A stretch of 64,000 nucleotides of DNA, taken from Dipteronia dyeriana (lineage: Eukaryota > Streptophyta > Magnoliopsida > Sapindales > Sapindaceae). Location: contig CM065298.1 in the NCBI GenBank assembly GCA_032871835.1, positions 9,349,596 to 9,413,595 on the forward strand, read 5' to 3'. The position numbers and the translations under genes are program-made. The number at the start of each line of letters is the position of its first letter. The first letter of the stretch is position 1. Below, one piece after another: positions 1 to 10,984 of this stretch. The notes beneath the pieces were generated by a model, which saw only the letters and a program-made list of their open reading frames with translations, made no database searches and had not been told where the DNA came from.

Positions 1-12
1 ATTTTGTTGCAG

Positions 13-119
13 GTATCAATGGAGTGATGCGAAAAAAGATACCACCAACAGTCTATTGTCTGGATTGTGTGTGCTGCGAACCTGCACCACCTGGTCAATG
101 TTGCAAGTGCAATTGCTGA
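13..119 (+). CDS. Cysteine-rich secreted peptide, copy A (last exon only)
   Basis: This is the final exon of a small cysteine-rich peptide gene whose first exon lies left of the window. A pyrimidine-rich tract and AG acceptor end at base 12. The exon starts in phase 1 and runs to TGA at 117-119. It encodes about 35 residues with the spacing C-x2-C-x-C-C-x5-G-x-C-C-x-C-x-C, and includes VCCEPAPPGQCCKCNC. It is 107 nt, the same length and phase as exon 2 of copy C (44085-44191), so the two are paralogues. By analogy with copy C the missing exon should encode a signal peptide. The family is not one I can name. The even cysteine count and PPG turn suggest a disulfide-folded or metal-binding apoplastic peptide, but that is inference. 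No lesion is visible in this exon. Confidence 0.7.
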
Positions 120-1125
120 TTCTTACTCCAAAGATGGCCCTTCCATATGTGATTTATCAATCTATATACAGTATACACACTCGTATGTGTTTAATTCATA
201 GACCCAAATAGCAAATAAATATGAATAAAAATGTTACAAGTTAGGGAATATGTACGTAAGTTTGATGTATCAGATTAGATTGAATAAATGGTATTAAATT
301 ATTATAGTAATGTAATTCATAATTATTCATTTTCGATTGGTGTCTTGTATGTCTTTATATATGCCGGATCAAATATCAATGGTATGTAATATTGTTTTGG
401 AGGTATGATTATATGAAAAATGTTTCATTTAATATTTGATAATTTAATTAAGGGTTATGTTAAATCAACTTAAATTTATGATTTAAAATTTTAATTTTAA
501 CATTTAAACCAAATGAAACATGCTTCAGAAATTTGCAAATAATTTATTGGTAAAACATTTAATGTGAGTGCCTGAGGGCTGAGGCTGAGTGGTTTTATAA
601 ATTGCCGCAAATATCGTAACATCCCAATTTGATGCAATTAATAACATAATTTGATATACACGTAGCACATTCAAGAATTATCTTAAGATATATAGAATAT
701 ACAACATTATATTTACTAGTCGTAGTGAAACCATAAAATTAAACCACACAGGTTATAACTCATAATAAAATATAGTAAAATATCCATAAATAAATGTTTT
801 ATAAATTAATAACCAAGTTTAAATAATAAAATCTTTCCGTTCCGATTTGAATCGATATATTAAAGTAATAACCTCACTAAATACATAAGATAATATTTAA
901 AAAAAAAACATTTAAGGCCTATAAAATATATAAATTAATAATAGGTTAATTACATAAAAAAATAGCATATAAAAATTCATAATATATATTAATGAACTTT
1001 TTACTTATAACATATCTTTTTACAATTTAGCTCACTCTCAACAAATGTATCTAAAGTCATTTATATTTTCTTTGTACCTAAACCGAACTCAGTATAACCT
1101 TAATTTTTTACAAAATAAACATCAC

Positions 1126-1133
<8 letters not shown>

Positions 1134-1158
<25 letters not shown>
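1134..1158. repeat. (TA)n microsatellite
   Basis: About 12 uninterrupted TA units in AT-rich spacer. Confidence 0.95.
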
Positions 1159-1377
1159 CATTTTGTAGCAAATAGTTATTTAAGGTTACTATTGGTTAAA
1201 TGACCTTTTTGGAGACACCGTTGATAACACATCTGTCATTTGGATCACTCGGTAGATGTATTCAGATTTAAATAATTTTTTAATCGATAGGCAATTTCAG
1301 CAATGTATCATTTTCACCGGCATAATTCAAAATGTGTTCAATATTCATCAAATTATATAATTTGACCTCATTCATTG

Positions 1378-1380
<3 letters not shown>

Positions 1381-1415
<35 letters not shown>
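1381..1415. repeat. (ATT)n microsatellite
   Basis: About 11-12 uninterrupted ATT units. Confidence 0.95.
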
Positions 1416-1416
<1 letters not shown>

Positions 1417-2919
1417 TATAAATCACACACATATCTCGATAAAAATAATGATAAGAGAATTCTATCGTACACCGGTTACTATTGCATATGATTGCATATT
1501 TGCATGTGATCCTTGGTAAATTGTATGTGATCATGTTAAAACAAGATAAAATTTAAATGTGATTGTAAAAAAAAAATACACGATTGGGAGCACCGATGCA
1601 CTAAAGGGGACACCAAAAAAGAAAAATACATGTATAAGTAATAAAAATATAAAACTCCTTTTAAATTAATAAATATTCTTTTATCGATAAATTATTTATT
1701 TATCTAAAAATAGATAATTCCTCTAAAATAATAATTTTTCCCAATCCCAACAATATATTAGTGTATAGGGTTTTACTGTATTGTATTGTGTATGATATTC
1801 CTTTACCAAAGAAACTCAACCATTATTCGTTATCAACATTTGTAGCCAGGGCCTGCCAGGCCTTCACAATCCAATTTTAAGAAGAAGCTTGTTCAGCGAC
1901 ATCAGTCACTTATTTCACATTAGTGTATAATCGGCTGGTAATAATGGGTTGTGTTTGGGCAGACATGGCCCATTTACCTACTCTTTTGGGCCAACTCCGG
2001 GTTGGGCCTAATAGTGATATAAGCATTGGCCCAGAACGAAACCATATCACAATATTGTTGACAATTGACAAACATGTTGTTTATTTTGATTATAAAATAA
2101 AATGTTAATTTCGGAAAACATGGATCCTAAAATTGATGAATTATTAGATATTTAAGTACACTAAAAATATAAAGATAAATTAAAAAATTCATAAATCGCT
2201 AAAATATAGAGATCTATCTTCATCCCCGTTCTCATTTTCATTTATGAATTATTGATTTGTTTCCTTCCGATGGAGATGAGATGAGGATTTGGGGGAAATA
2301 ACACAATTTTAAAGTAAAAGAATGACTTTTGTTTCTGAAATGGAAGAACAAAAGTAATATTTTATCAAATGGGAAAACCTATCTATTATCCAAAACGCCC
2401 AGTGCAGTTACATATGTAAAATGTTTGTTAGATAAAAATCATATTAAATGAAATTGAACCGGAAAAACAACCTTAAGTTCGATCGAGTAATTTTGTTTTA
2501 TTAAATTCATCAAATTTTTAAAAAATGAAAACCAAGTAAAAGATTTTGACCCAAAAAAAATAAAAATTGGACTTGCACCTATCCTAAATATTTGTCAGAT
2601 TGGTGCGATTAGACGTGTAGTTTGTGAAAAAGTAATAAAAGAAATTGTGAAAATTTTATTTTTAAAAGTTATAAATATATATAAATTATGCTCATAAGCA
2701 AGGGAATTGATGTAAATTCAGATTAGACAAATTTATCTTATTTTTTGCGCGATTTGTGGATGGCATAGAATTGTGCCATTATGTAATGATAAAGTCATGC
2801 ATGAAACTCTCTCCAATTGACAAATTCTAGTTCATATGGTTTCTTAAAAAATGAATTTATAGAATGGATTTGGTCAAATGTGACCTCACATATATTGATA
2901 AATTAAACAAGTGGTACAA

Positions 2920-3405
2920 CCTTGGTGAATTTGGGGACAAGAAAAGAAGACAGTAGAGAAGAAAGAAAAGAGAAATTAGGACTACTGTATAACTTGTTAT
3001 CTTTATTCACCTCACTATAGAATTTATAGATCTTCGATTACACAGTTAATACATAACAAATGCTACAAAATAAGGAAATGTGAGCTGTATACCGGCCGCT
3101 AACAACAAGAAATGGGAAATGGGCTGTTACCACAGCCGCTACCAACAAGCAATAATGGGAAACGAAAATAGGTCATAATCTCCTAGACTGATGGCACTCC
3201 TCCTAATTTATTCAAAGCAGCAAAGTAATACTAGCAACTCTTGACTCGGTCTTCACGCATGATGCGGCAACGGATGTTATGGTGCATGAAGTGGTAGTGG
3301 CGACTGTCCTGGAACATGGATGGTAAGTGCGTGAGGGCAGGGCAAGAGCAGCGGACACATAAACAAGTCAAACTACCATTAATATTAAACACAATTTAAT
3401 AAGTC
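2920..3405. mobile_element. Unidentified insertion in X1
   Basis: This stretch has no counterpart in X2, which matches X1 again from about 3406 (42013 in X2). It has a purine-rich start followed by more GC-balanced sequence. The composition suits a retrotransposon LTR fragment, but no TG...CA ends, target duplication or coding frame could be fixed. Confidence 0.4.
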
Positions 3406-3505
3406 AAATTTCAGGCCGTACTTAATAATTGTCATAACACAAACTTTAGAAAATTAATTCTCATAACAAAATTCAATGAAAATATGTTTCTTGTTTCCAA
3501 TTATT

Positions 3506-4480
3506 ATTAATATTTTTTTAACGGTATCTATATAAGGTTGAGGATTTTCTACCCATCTAATTTATACTCATCTATTACGAATCTACGTACACAAATAAAT
3601 GGATTGGATTAGATTTCTATATTTTTTTTCATCTCTCTCCTCTAAACGACAACGGCTTATGAGTTTTTTACTCTTTTCTCTCTCTCGTCTTCTTTTGATT
3701 CCACCCGCTCTCTCTCCTCCAAACGGTTTGAGTTTAATTCTCTCTCTCTCTCTCTCTTCTTCACCCATGCTTTTCTCTCTCTTCTTTCTCTACCGATTTG
3801 AGCTAATTTGGTTGGCTGCCGGTGATGATTCGAGCCCCGATCTCCTCTACCGATAATCGATCGACGTTGTTAGTGGTCGTTATTGGTGGGGGTTATTGCT
3901 GGTGGTGGTGGTTGTGGATTTGGGAGTTAGGGTTTTGGCCATGTGGATGGTTTGGTTTTTGTTGATTTCTGGATTTATATTTTGGTTGTGGTTCTAGGTT
4001 CGATTTGGTGGTTTTCATAGGTTCCGATGGTTCGATTTGGTGGTTTTTCTGTGCTGAGATGGTTCGATTTGGTGGTGATCTGGGTTTAGGTGGTTCTGGG
4101 TTCAATTTGGTGGTGGTTTTCGAATTGTTTTTTTGTTGATGATTCTGGGTTTGATTTGGTGGTGGTGGTGTGATTCGGTTCTGGGTTTAGTGAAGATGGT
4201 GGACCGATTCGTGGTGGTTTGGTGTTAATCGTGGTGGTGGTTTGGTGTTGATAATGACGGTGGTGGTGGTGGTTTCGGGAATTTGTTTAGTTCATAGTTA
4301 AACATTCAAACTAAATAACATAATTATGGTTTGACCATTGAAGAACCATTGAAGTCAGATCCAACAAAAAATAATAATGGTATCGATGAAGATAACTTAA
4401 CAATGGTATCGATGGAAATAACTTAATAATAATGTTATTGACGGAAATAAATTTTGGTTAAAAGTGACCATGGATGATGA
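3506..4480. other. Unit-1-specific insertion: CT-rich then GGT-rich block, no gene
   Basis: This lies between the X1 match ending near 3505 and the next match near 9605, so it is absent from unit 2. A CT-rich tract (3630-3800) is followed by a long run of GGTGGT, GGTTTT and similar GT words (3870-4290). The order CT-rich tract then GT-rich block is also seen inside the Mutator-like element at 15240-15880, so the two may share an origin. The open frames here are low-complexity and are not called as genes. No terminal inverted repeats were found. Confidence 0.5.
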
Positions 4481-4487
4481 TCAAGAA

Positions 4488-5168
4488 TGGGTGTTTACTA
4501 TGGAGTTTACAAAAAACTGTCAAATCTAACCTAAATTTTATAGGTCAGTTTGGTTTTTAATATAAAAAATTTATTAATTGGTTTGTTATTTATCAAACCG
4601 ATCAAAGATGGATTTAGCTTGAGTTGTTAAAAATAAAATTCATACAATTCAAACCAATCCCTATATTTAATAAAATTCAATTCATATTTCCTGAGGTTTT
4701 GTAAATTTTATTTATAATTATTTGCTTTTCATATAAATAAAAAAAATTCTTCTCATTCATTATCGTTAACCATTTAGTATTGTGCTACTTCTCTTTCTCT
4801 TATAAATTATATTTTTATTAAATAAAATATATTTATTCGTCCCTTCCATTACATTTTAGAATATGAGTTTTGTTATATATATATATATATTTTTTTTTTT
4901 TGTTATGGTACATTTTATTGTTAATTTGTTAATTATATAATATTTTTTAATTTTTAAAATAATTAAATAACATCCACTTAATATTTTTATATTTTTTTAT
5001 AATAATATAAAAAATAATTTTTAAATTCAAACATAAACCGACAAATCAACCCAAACTAATCCGGTTTATTTTTGTTTGGTTTAGTTTAAAATATAGTTTA
5101 ACCGATACATATCGGTTTGATTTGATATTGAGCTTCAACCAAAACCAAACCGAAATTGTACACCCCTA
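4488..5168. mobile_element. Probable non-autonomous hAT-type element
   Basis: The right end, read on the minus strand, starts TAGGGGTGTACAATTTCGG followed by repeated GGTTTGG and aaccgat words, a common layout for plant hAT-derived MITEs. On the left, gggtgttta near 4490 and scattered ggtttg/aaccga words echo it, but the left end is degenerate and no 8-bp target duplication was found. Left boundary uncertain. Confidence 0.4.
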
Positions 5169-5599
5169 TCCCCCACGGTCTATGGGGTTTTGTGGTAAAT
5201 TTTACTCCTAAATGGATTTTGGGTGTGGGTTGAGGGTAAACTTTACCCCTAAACATATTTTGAGGAGATGGTGGGGGCATCGGGTACCATTAAAACCCAT
5301 TAGATCTTTAAAATAATATATATGTATATATTATTTTTATTTTTATATAACAATTTTAACAATTATAAAAATTATAAATTATAATATTAAAATATTAAAA
5401 TTCAATTATTTTATATTGTATTACTATATTTTTATTATTTTTTGGATTGAAAATTTAAAATTTAAAATTAAAAAAGAAATGAAATGAAAAAAATAAGTTT
5501 TGGAAGTGGGGGTGGGGGAACCTTCCCAAAACGTCCTCCGAAATGAATTTTGGGTGAGGTGGTTGGGAAAGGTTTGAGGGGTGGGGGTGGGGGTGGGGG
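5169..5599. other. Intergenic, G-rich then AT-rich, no gene
   Basis: Two G-rich patches (5169-5285 and 5500-5599) flank an AT-rich stretch. The second patch ends in four tandem tgggggt units that abut the hAT element; their last eight bases (ggtggggg, 5592-5599) match those after its right end. Confidence 0.5.
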
Positions 5600-5867
5600 T
5601 GGGGGTGTAAAAATGGACTGGCCCGGCCCATTAGGCACGGCCTGGCCTGGCCAATCCATTTGTGGAAACAGGCCTGGCTGGGCCTGGCAAGGCATGCCGG
5701 CCTGCCTCAGGCGGGCCGTGCCTGCGTGCCATGCTAGGCCGACCCCCCGGGCCCTTCTGGCAGGCTAGGCAGGCTAGGCAGGCATGGTCCGGTGGGCCAG
5801 GGCTAACGGGCCTGATCTGACGGGTTAGTTTTTTAGTCTAATTTTTTTTTCCAAATTACGTTTGTTT

Positions 5868-5922
5868 GGATTTAGGGTTTAGGATTTAGGGTTTAGGGTT
5901 TATAGTTTATGGTTAAGGGTTT
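5868..5922. repeat. Short telomere-like TTTAGGG array inside the hAT element
   Basis: Several adjacent copies of the plant telomere unit TTTAGGG, some degenerate (ttaggat, tttatag), lie between the left subterminal repeats and the transposase gene. It is directly followed by a duplicated block built on 'agagaacgaacaat' (5940 and 5978). Confidence 0.75.
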
Positions 5923-6201
5923 AGAATTTAAAATGAATGAAGAGAACGAACAATTATTAGGATTTGAAATGAATAAAGAGAACGAACAATTTTTTAATTA
6001 TTTATTTATTTTTCACTTATGGAATTCAGTAATACATATCTACATGATTGTCTCATTAAAAACCTTACCAAGAAAAATCCAGTGGGATAAAAACTTGGTA
6101 AGGGAAAAAGAGTGCAACCGTTTTACAACTTACAAGTAAATAATAAATACATATGTAAAAGTATAACCTAGTTCTGGCCCTGGCCACTACCTGAAGGGTC
6201 A

Positions 6202-7725
6202 TTAATATATATATATATTGTCGAAATTTAGATTAAGTTCTTTATCTACAGTTAGATTTTGTAACCTTTTTTTACCATGCTCCCAATCCCGAAGGCATGT
6301 TAGTACCTCCACCATCTCTGGAGACAAACAGCTTCTTCTTGGTTCAATTATGCGTCCACTGGTGCTGAAAGCTTGTTCTGAAGACACCGTTGACACTGGA
6401 ATAACCAGTACGTCACGTGCTAAGTGTGACAGAACTGGATACCTGTACGTATAGGTCTTCCACCATAACAACAAATCAAACTCTTCCTTGTCTTCAACAG
6501 CATCGAACTGTGCTTCAAGGTACCTAATAAGTTCGGTACAAGAAGATGGGCTAGATCTTTGCCTTGAAGAAGTACTTGCTGATTTGTCTTTTTTTCGTCG
6601 TTTCAGAAGGCTCCAACTTGTTTGCTTCGGCTCTGTCTCCGGTCGTGTTGATTGGGGGATGTCAATGTTGCCAAACCTGCTCTCATAAATACGAAAAATC
6701 TCGAACAACTTGGTTCGAATGTCAGTAATTTGTTCTGAATAATTTATTGAAAAATTAATACCAATAAACTGAAGCAAAACTTCTAAACCAAATAATTTAA
6801 CCCTGGGATCTATTATAGCACTTAAGGCATAAAGTAGGGGAATGTTAGTCCAATATTTTTTCAACTTTGTCTCCATGACAACAACTGCAGCGCCTAGATG
6901 TTCATCTTCTCTATAACTGTTTAATAGTTCAGACATTTCCACTATCTGATGGATTGCCTGGGAAGATGTGGGGTAATATACCCCGGAAAGAGTTACAGTG
7001 GCATTGTAAAAAATCTTTAAAAATTGAACAAAAATCTTTGACACATACCAATCGTCTGTGGTAAGTAATTTTGGACTAAGTTGTCCTGTTTCGGTCAATT
7101 TCATGTTATAAAAATATGTAATGGTTGTATCATGGTCCAAACAATTTTGCAACATTAAATAAGTAGAGTTCCACCTTACCGGCATATCAGTTTGGAATCG
7201 TCGGGGTTTGAAACCGTTTAATTTACAATGTATCTTGAATTCACTGAATCTAGGATTAAAACTGCAAATCCAAGAAATGGCATCTCTGATGCGATCTATT
7301 TGGTCGCTTACCTGCTTTAAACCAGCCTGTAAAACTAAATTTATAATATGACATGCACACCGTTGATGGAAGAAATAACCTCCATCTTGCGGGATATTTC
7401 TTGCAACAAACAATGCAATAGAGCTAGTATTTGCAGATGCATTATCAAATGTGATTGAAAGAATGCGATGCGTGATTTCATAAGTTTCTAAAACTTCCAT
7501 TATGACATTAAAAATGTTTTCTGCGGTATGTGCAAAATTTATAGGACGAAAACCAAAAATTCTTTTTGTTATCCTCCAACAAGAATCTAAATAGTGTCCC
7601 GTGACACATAAATAGTCCTGTTTGGAACATGCATTCCAAATATTAGAAGTTAATGCAACAGAGACACTTAAATGCTGTATTTCAGCAACTAAGTCATCCC
7701 TTTGGGTTTCAAACAATGGTATCAA
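6202..7725 (-). CDS. hAT transposase, main exon (RICESLEEPER-like)
   Basis: A long open frame of about 507 codons encoding the catalytic and dimerisation parts of a hAT transposase of the plant zinc-finger-BED RICESLEEPER type. Reading on the minus strand, the N-terminal part has LTSNIW, where the family usually has T-x-D-x-W carrying the first catalytic aspartate; here it is Asn. The second acidic motif SITFDNASAN is present (residues about 90-100). The C-terminal dimerisation region is well kept, with LLLWWKTYTYRYPVLSHLAR and STVSSEQAFSTSGRI (residues about 410-460). The frame extends a little upstream of the given start (SVSRTTTRND), so the true boundary is probably a splice or frame break rather than a start codon. 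A separate BED finger lies upstream at 7829-8077. The Asn at the first catalytic site suggests an inactive enzyme despite the open frame. Confidence 0.85.
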   Translation of the reverse strand: MIPLFETQRDDLVAEIQHLSVSVALTSNIWNACSKQDYLCVTGHYLDSCWRITKRIFGFRPINFAHTAENIFNVIMEVLETYEITHRILSITFDNASANTSSIALFVARNIPQDGGYFFHQRCACHIINLVLQAGLKQVSDQIDRIRDAISWICSFNPRFSEFKIHCKLNGFKPRRFQTDMPVRWNSTYLMLQNCLDHDTTITYFYNMKLTETGQLSPKLLTTDDWYVSKIFVQFLKIFYNATVTLSGVYYPTSSQAIHQIVEMSELLNSYREDEHLGAAVVVMETKLKKYWTNIPLLYALSAIIDPRVKLFGLEVLLQFIGINFSINYSEQITDIRTKLFEIFRIYESRFGNIDIPQSTRPETEPKQTSWSLLKRRKKDKSASTSSRQRSSPSSCTELIRYLEAQFDAVEDKEEFDLLLWWKTYTYRYPVLSHLARDVLVIPVSTVSSEQAFSTSGRIIEPRRSCLSPEMVEVLTCLRDWEHGKKRLQNLTVDKELNLNFDNIYIY

Positions 7726-7828
7726 ATCATTTCTAGTAGTGGTTCTAGAAACAGATTCATATTGGGAGTTATATTCAGATGTGATTAATTATGTATAAAA
7801 TGGACTCTCACCAATACTGATCGGTTGA

Positions 7829-8077
7829 TCAGTTTGTGCAAATGTATCGTGCCAAGCACTCTCTAGCGTGCATGTCGTCGAACTGCCACGTTGTAACGGA
7901 CCCGTCTGGGTGCCGTTGAAGTTGTGTCTGGGTTGTAGTGTCTACCTGTCCATGTGCAGGCATACATTTGTACATATGCCGTCTCAAATGTCCGGTTCCC
8001 CCCGTACTTGTAGCACAATCCTTATGACAAAACTTACATTTAGCTCTGAGGCCAGACTTCCCATTTGGGAGTGTCAT
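7829..8077 (-). pseudogene. BED zinc finger fragment of the hAT transposase
   Basis: This is the N-terminal DNA-binding part of the same transposase. It contains CKFCHKDC, GTGHLRRHMYKC and then FDDMHARECLARY, which follows the family's layout of a BED finger followed by a helical F-D-x-x-x-x-R segment. The frame ends at a TGA shortly after, and the roughly 150-200 residues that normally link the finger to the catalytic domain are missing before 7725. The element is therefore internally deleted or frame-broken here. Confidence 0.7.
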
Positions 8078-8249
8078 TTGGACTATGTTGAAACATTGTC
8101 ACACATTTGATGTTAATTTTCTGGGACGTGATGTTGGTGTAACGCCGGAACCAGAAGGTCCTACTTGAGTATGGGTCGGTTCTAAAATATCAAATTCATC
8201 GTTGAGCATATTTAAACCGTCCGGAAAAAAATGCTGCTAGTTATGATCC

Positions 8250-9170
8250 ATTATCTGAATAAAAATATGAACACTATAGTAGTTAATAGTCAAATTAAAA
8301 ATCAATATTTACTAACAGTAATCTTAATTTACTAACAATAATTACTATAACTAATACGACACTTACAATAATTAATTTACTTAAATAACAAATTAAATAA
8401 ACAAAAAATCATTATCTACTAACAAAAAATTTTAAATTCACTACTACAAATAAAATTGATAAATTTACTAATATAATATACTAACATAAAATTGATGATT
8501 TGAACCATTACTCTTAAATTTACTAACATAATCTACGAATGATAAAATTTTAATTTATGAAAAAAAACAATATCAAACGTAATTACTACACTTAACATTC
8601 ATCATTTACTTATTACAAAAATTAAATTCAGTAATACAAATTAACTTTCTAAATTTATTAATAACAAATATTAAAATTACTACTAAACTTAAAAATCTTA
8701 ATAAACTAAACAAATAATATTAACATTAAAGCCTAAAAATTGATAAACTAACTAACTAAATAAAAATGTTTTCATTAAGTAACTCAAATCTAAACATAAA
8801 CATATAAATTTACTATGAGAATATGTTAGACCAAAAGTAATAAAAAAATTGTACCTTTAAAATTTGGTGTGTTGGTGGAAAATGTAGAGAATTTTGTAGA
8901 GAGAGTAATAACCAAATTGAATGAAAAAGTTTAGAGAATTGGAGAATATATTAGAGTTTGAGATTTGAGAGAATGAGAGATTGAAAGAATGATAGAGAGA
9001 GTGAATGAAAAATGAAATGGATGGAAGTATTTATAGAAAAATTTGATTTGTGGGTCAAAATGTAATTTAAAAGATTTCAGGGGGGGTTTAAAATTTTTTT
9101 TTACCTCCAACTGCTAGAAAAAAATTCCAGCTGTTGGCTGACGTCAGCCAACGGCTAGAATTGATTTCCA
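8250..9170. other. hAT 5' untranslated/internal region, AT-rich
   Basis: A highly AT-rich stretch rich in 'actaacaa' and 'aattact' words lies upstream of the transposase. It ends in a purine-rich tract (8930-9010) and a short inverted repeat built on ccagc(t/c)gttgg (9128-9178). No other gene is visible. Confidence 0.5.
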
Positions 9171-9420
9171 GCCGTTGGAGGATTTTAGAAAAAAAAAAAA
9201 AAAATTAGGCGGACGGACCGGCGGACCGGTCCAACAGGCCGGTCCGACTGGCCGGTCCGACAGGCCTGGCACGCCGCCCTGCCGGGCCTCCTATCAGCGG
9301 CCCGACACGCGGCCTGGGCCTCTTCCTTCATGGGCCGTTCCCAGTACGGCCCGTGATCTTGGTGGTCCGGCCGGACCGACCTGTCACCGGCCGGCCCATT
9401 TTTACACCACTAGGTGGGGG

Positions 9421-10016
9421 TACCCTCCCCTGCCCCATAGGGGCCGCCACGCCCAACCCCAATGATGATAGTTGTTTCAAACAAAAAATCTAATGAATGA
9501 ATGGATTTGGTGTTCAATTTGTTTGGAAATTTTTATTTTTTTTAAAGGAAATTTTGGAATTTTGACGAAGAAGATGAATGGATCTAATTTTTCTTAAGGT
9601 TTTATAATGAGTAAGACTCTAAAAAGCATTTATTTATAACTCTCAAATTATCACATTTGTTGATATTAGGAAGAATAAACTGTGTATTGCCTTTTAGAAC
9701 AAGTGGAACTGCACCCTCCCATTTATATTTTTTGCTTAAAATAAATCAGGAGAATATCGTAAACTTTAAAAGGGGGATCAAGCTCGTTTCAAACATTCAA
9801 GAATAAATAACTATACGGTCAAAGTATATGACAATAAAATATAAGAGATGTTGCAGCTTTCAATTTATAACTTGTAAATTAAGACTAATTGCAATGATGA
9901 TTAATTAATAATAAATCCCATATATTCAACATTAATTATAAATATATGCTTCATATGAAGTGATAATATATCTCCAAGCAATATCACATACAAATTTCTT
10001 ACACAGCTTCAAAAGC
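9421..10016. other. Upstream region of peptide copy B
   Basis: From about 9605 the sequence again matches unit 2 (42150-43290), including the stretch 'gtgataatat' just before the peptide exon. No gene. Confidence 0.6.
9937..9944 (+). promoter_or_regulatory. TATA box of peptide copy B (relic)
   Basis: TATAAATA about 80 nt before the first exon remnant, at the position matching the TATA box of copy C (43209). Confidence 0.5.
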
Positions 10017-10837
10017 TAGGCAACACTGCAACCCTCCTCATTGCCAGGTGTTGTCTCCGTCTTCAATATTGCCATGCAAAGCAGCTCGATTTACCAGTCT
10101 TCATGGTAACCTCATCTCTCACCACCAAAATTTTGTTTATATTTTCACAAAATCTCATCCATCCTAAGTTTAGGATTGGCCATATCTATATAGAAACATC
10201 AGTTGATTGCACTCATGGTCTAATTATTCAATTCAGTTAACATTGAGATAGTAATTAATGCACTTTTAACCTCTAAAATTATATCTGATGTGTATAATTA
10301 AGTACTATTATTGGACTTTTATCTGATAGCTTTAGTTTTCAATATATCAAGACTCAATTTAACCGTACCCATACACACATGATGTGAAAAAAAGATACAA
10401 CTCTTTTCTTTATATAACATTGTCACACAAATTGTGTACTATTGAATATTCATTAAAAAGATACAACTCTTTTCTTTATATAACATTGTCACACAAATTG
10501 TGAACTATTGAATATTCATTTGACTTTATATGATAGAGATCTTTAGAAGCTAATCATATTGATTACTTTAGAAATTATTAGGATTTGGAAGACACATGTC
10601 TTCATTTTTTGTGCCGAGCCATAATTTATCACATTCAACAATCAGTTTTGTAAACATCCAACATTCAATTAATTTGTAGTAAAGAACTAAATGTCACGCA
10701 TGCATGATCCCATACAAAAAAACAGTGTGATCCTGCACCTTGTAATGTCATTTTTGATTGACGAGTTATGATAATAATGTTATTCGTGTGCATGTACCCT
10801 TGCAGGAGGTATCAATGCAGTGATGAGACAAGAGTAG
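10017..10837 (+). pseudogene. Cysteine-rich peptide gene, copy B, disrupted
   Basis: The exon 1 remnant (10017-10105) matches copy C but lacks the ATG-containing 'ctatggtag' and about 20 nt of the signal-peptide coding region, including 'gtgctgctggtga'. The donor (tcatg|gtaacc) is kept. After a 700-nt intron with a good acceptor, exon 2 starts at 10806 and reads GGINAVMRQE, then stops at TAG (10835-10837). That stop comes from the first bases of an inserted TAGGGATG-type element, so the whole cysteine domain is lost. The trailer resumes only at about 16841. This copy lacks a start, a full signal peptide and the mature domain, and cannot make the peptide. Confidence 0.85.
10389..10520. repeat. 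Direct tandem duplication of 66 bp in the copy B intron
   Basis: Two adjacent, nearly identical copies (10389-10454 and 10455-10520), each with 'gatacaactcttttcttta'. Unit 2 has only one copy (43745-43807), so the duplication is recent and local. Confidence 0.85.
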
Positions 10838-10984
10838 GGATGGGTGTGGGGGTCCATTGAGGCGGGTGAGGGTCCCCACCCCCACCCATGTTCCTAAAAT
10901 CTCCCTCTATCCCCACCCGTCTCTTATTTCTTCTGTTTTTTATCCTAATATTTTTTAACAAGTTTACCTAAGAACTATATGTAA
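10835..10984. mobile_element. Truncated hAT-type element end
   Basis: Starts TAGGGATGGGTGTGGGG and continues with ccccaccc-type words, resembling the end of the element at 38352 (TAGGGATGACAATGAGGCGGG). Only one end is present; the right part is replaced by an LTR fragment. It interrupts exon 2 of peptide copy B. Confidence 0.55.

Larger units (their letters stand above)
120..2919. other. Flank X1 of the amplified cassette, no gene
   Basis: This AT-rich spacer holds no convincing gene. From about 560 it is a diverged copy of 40190-41640: both carry the block around 'cccaatttgatgcaattaat' and later the stretch around 'gggttgtgtttgggcagaca' (1946 and 40717). This marks it as the upstream part of a tandem duplication unit. 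The 3' trailer of peptide copy A (about 120-250) resembles the trailer of copy C. The 61-codon open frame at 1923 is not conserved in X2 and is not called. Confidence 0.7.
5600..9412 (-). mobile_element. hAT transposon, 3.8 kb, near-complete
   Basis: A hAT-superfamily cut-and-paste DNA transposon with its transposase on the minus strand. The left end reads tgggggtgtaaaaatgg; the right end read inward reads tagtggtgtaaaaatgg, a 17-bp inverted repeat with two mismatches. Both ends are flanked by ggtggggg (5592-5599 and 9413-9420), an 8-bp duplication as expected for hAT. The left flank is a G-run repeat, so a chance match is possible. Just inside each end lie about 200 bp of GC-rich subterminal repeats: ggcctggcc-type words at 5620-5815 and ggaccggcc-type words at 9215-9395. 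These contrast sharply with the AT-rich body and are probably transposase-binding arrays. The element is unit-1-specific. Confidence 0.8.

Noticed and set aside
3599..4105. Open frames on both strands in the CT-rich and GGT-rich block
   Set aside because: Composition-driven, no conserved domain, and the block is absent from unit 2.
5468..5768. Open frames on both strands around 5468-5768 with poly-Gly or poly-Pro
   Set aside because: They read the tandem tggggg units and the GC-rich hAT subterminal repeats in two directions; low-complexity artefact.
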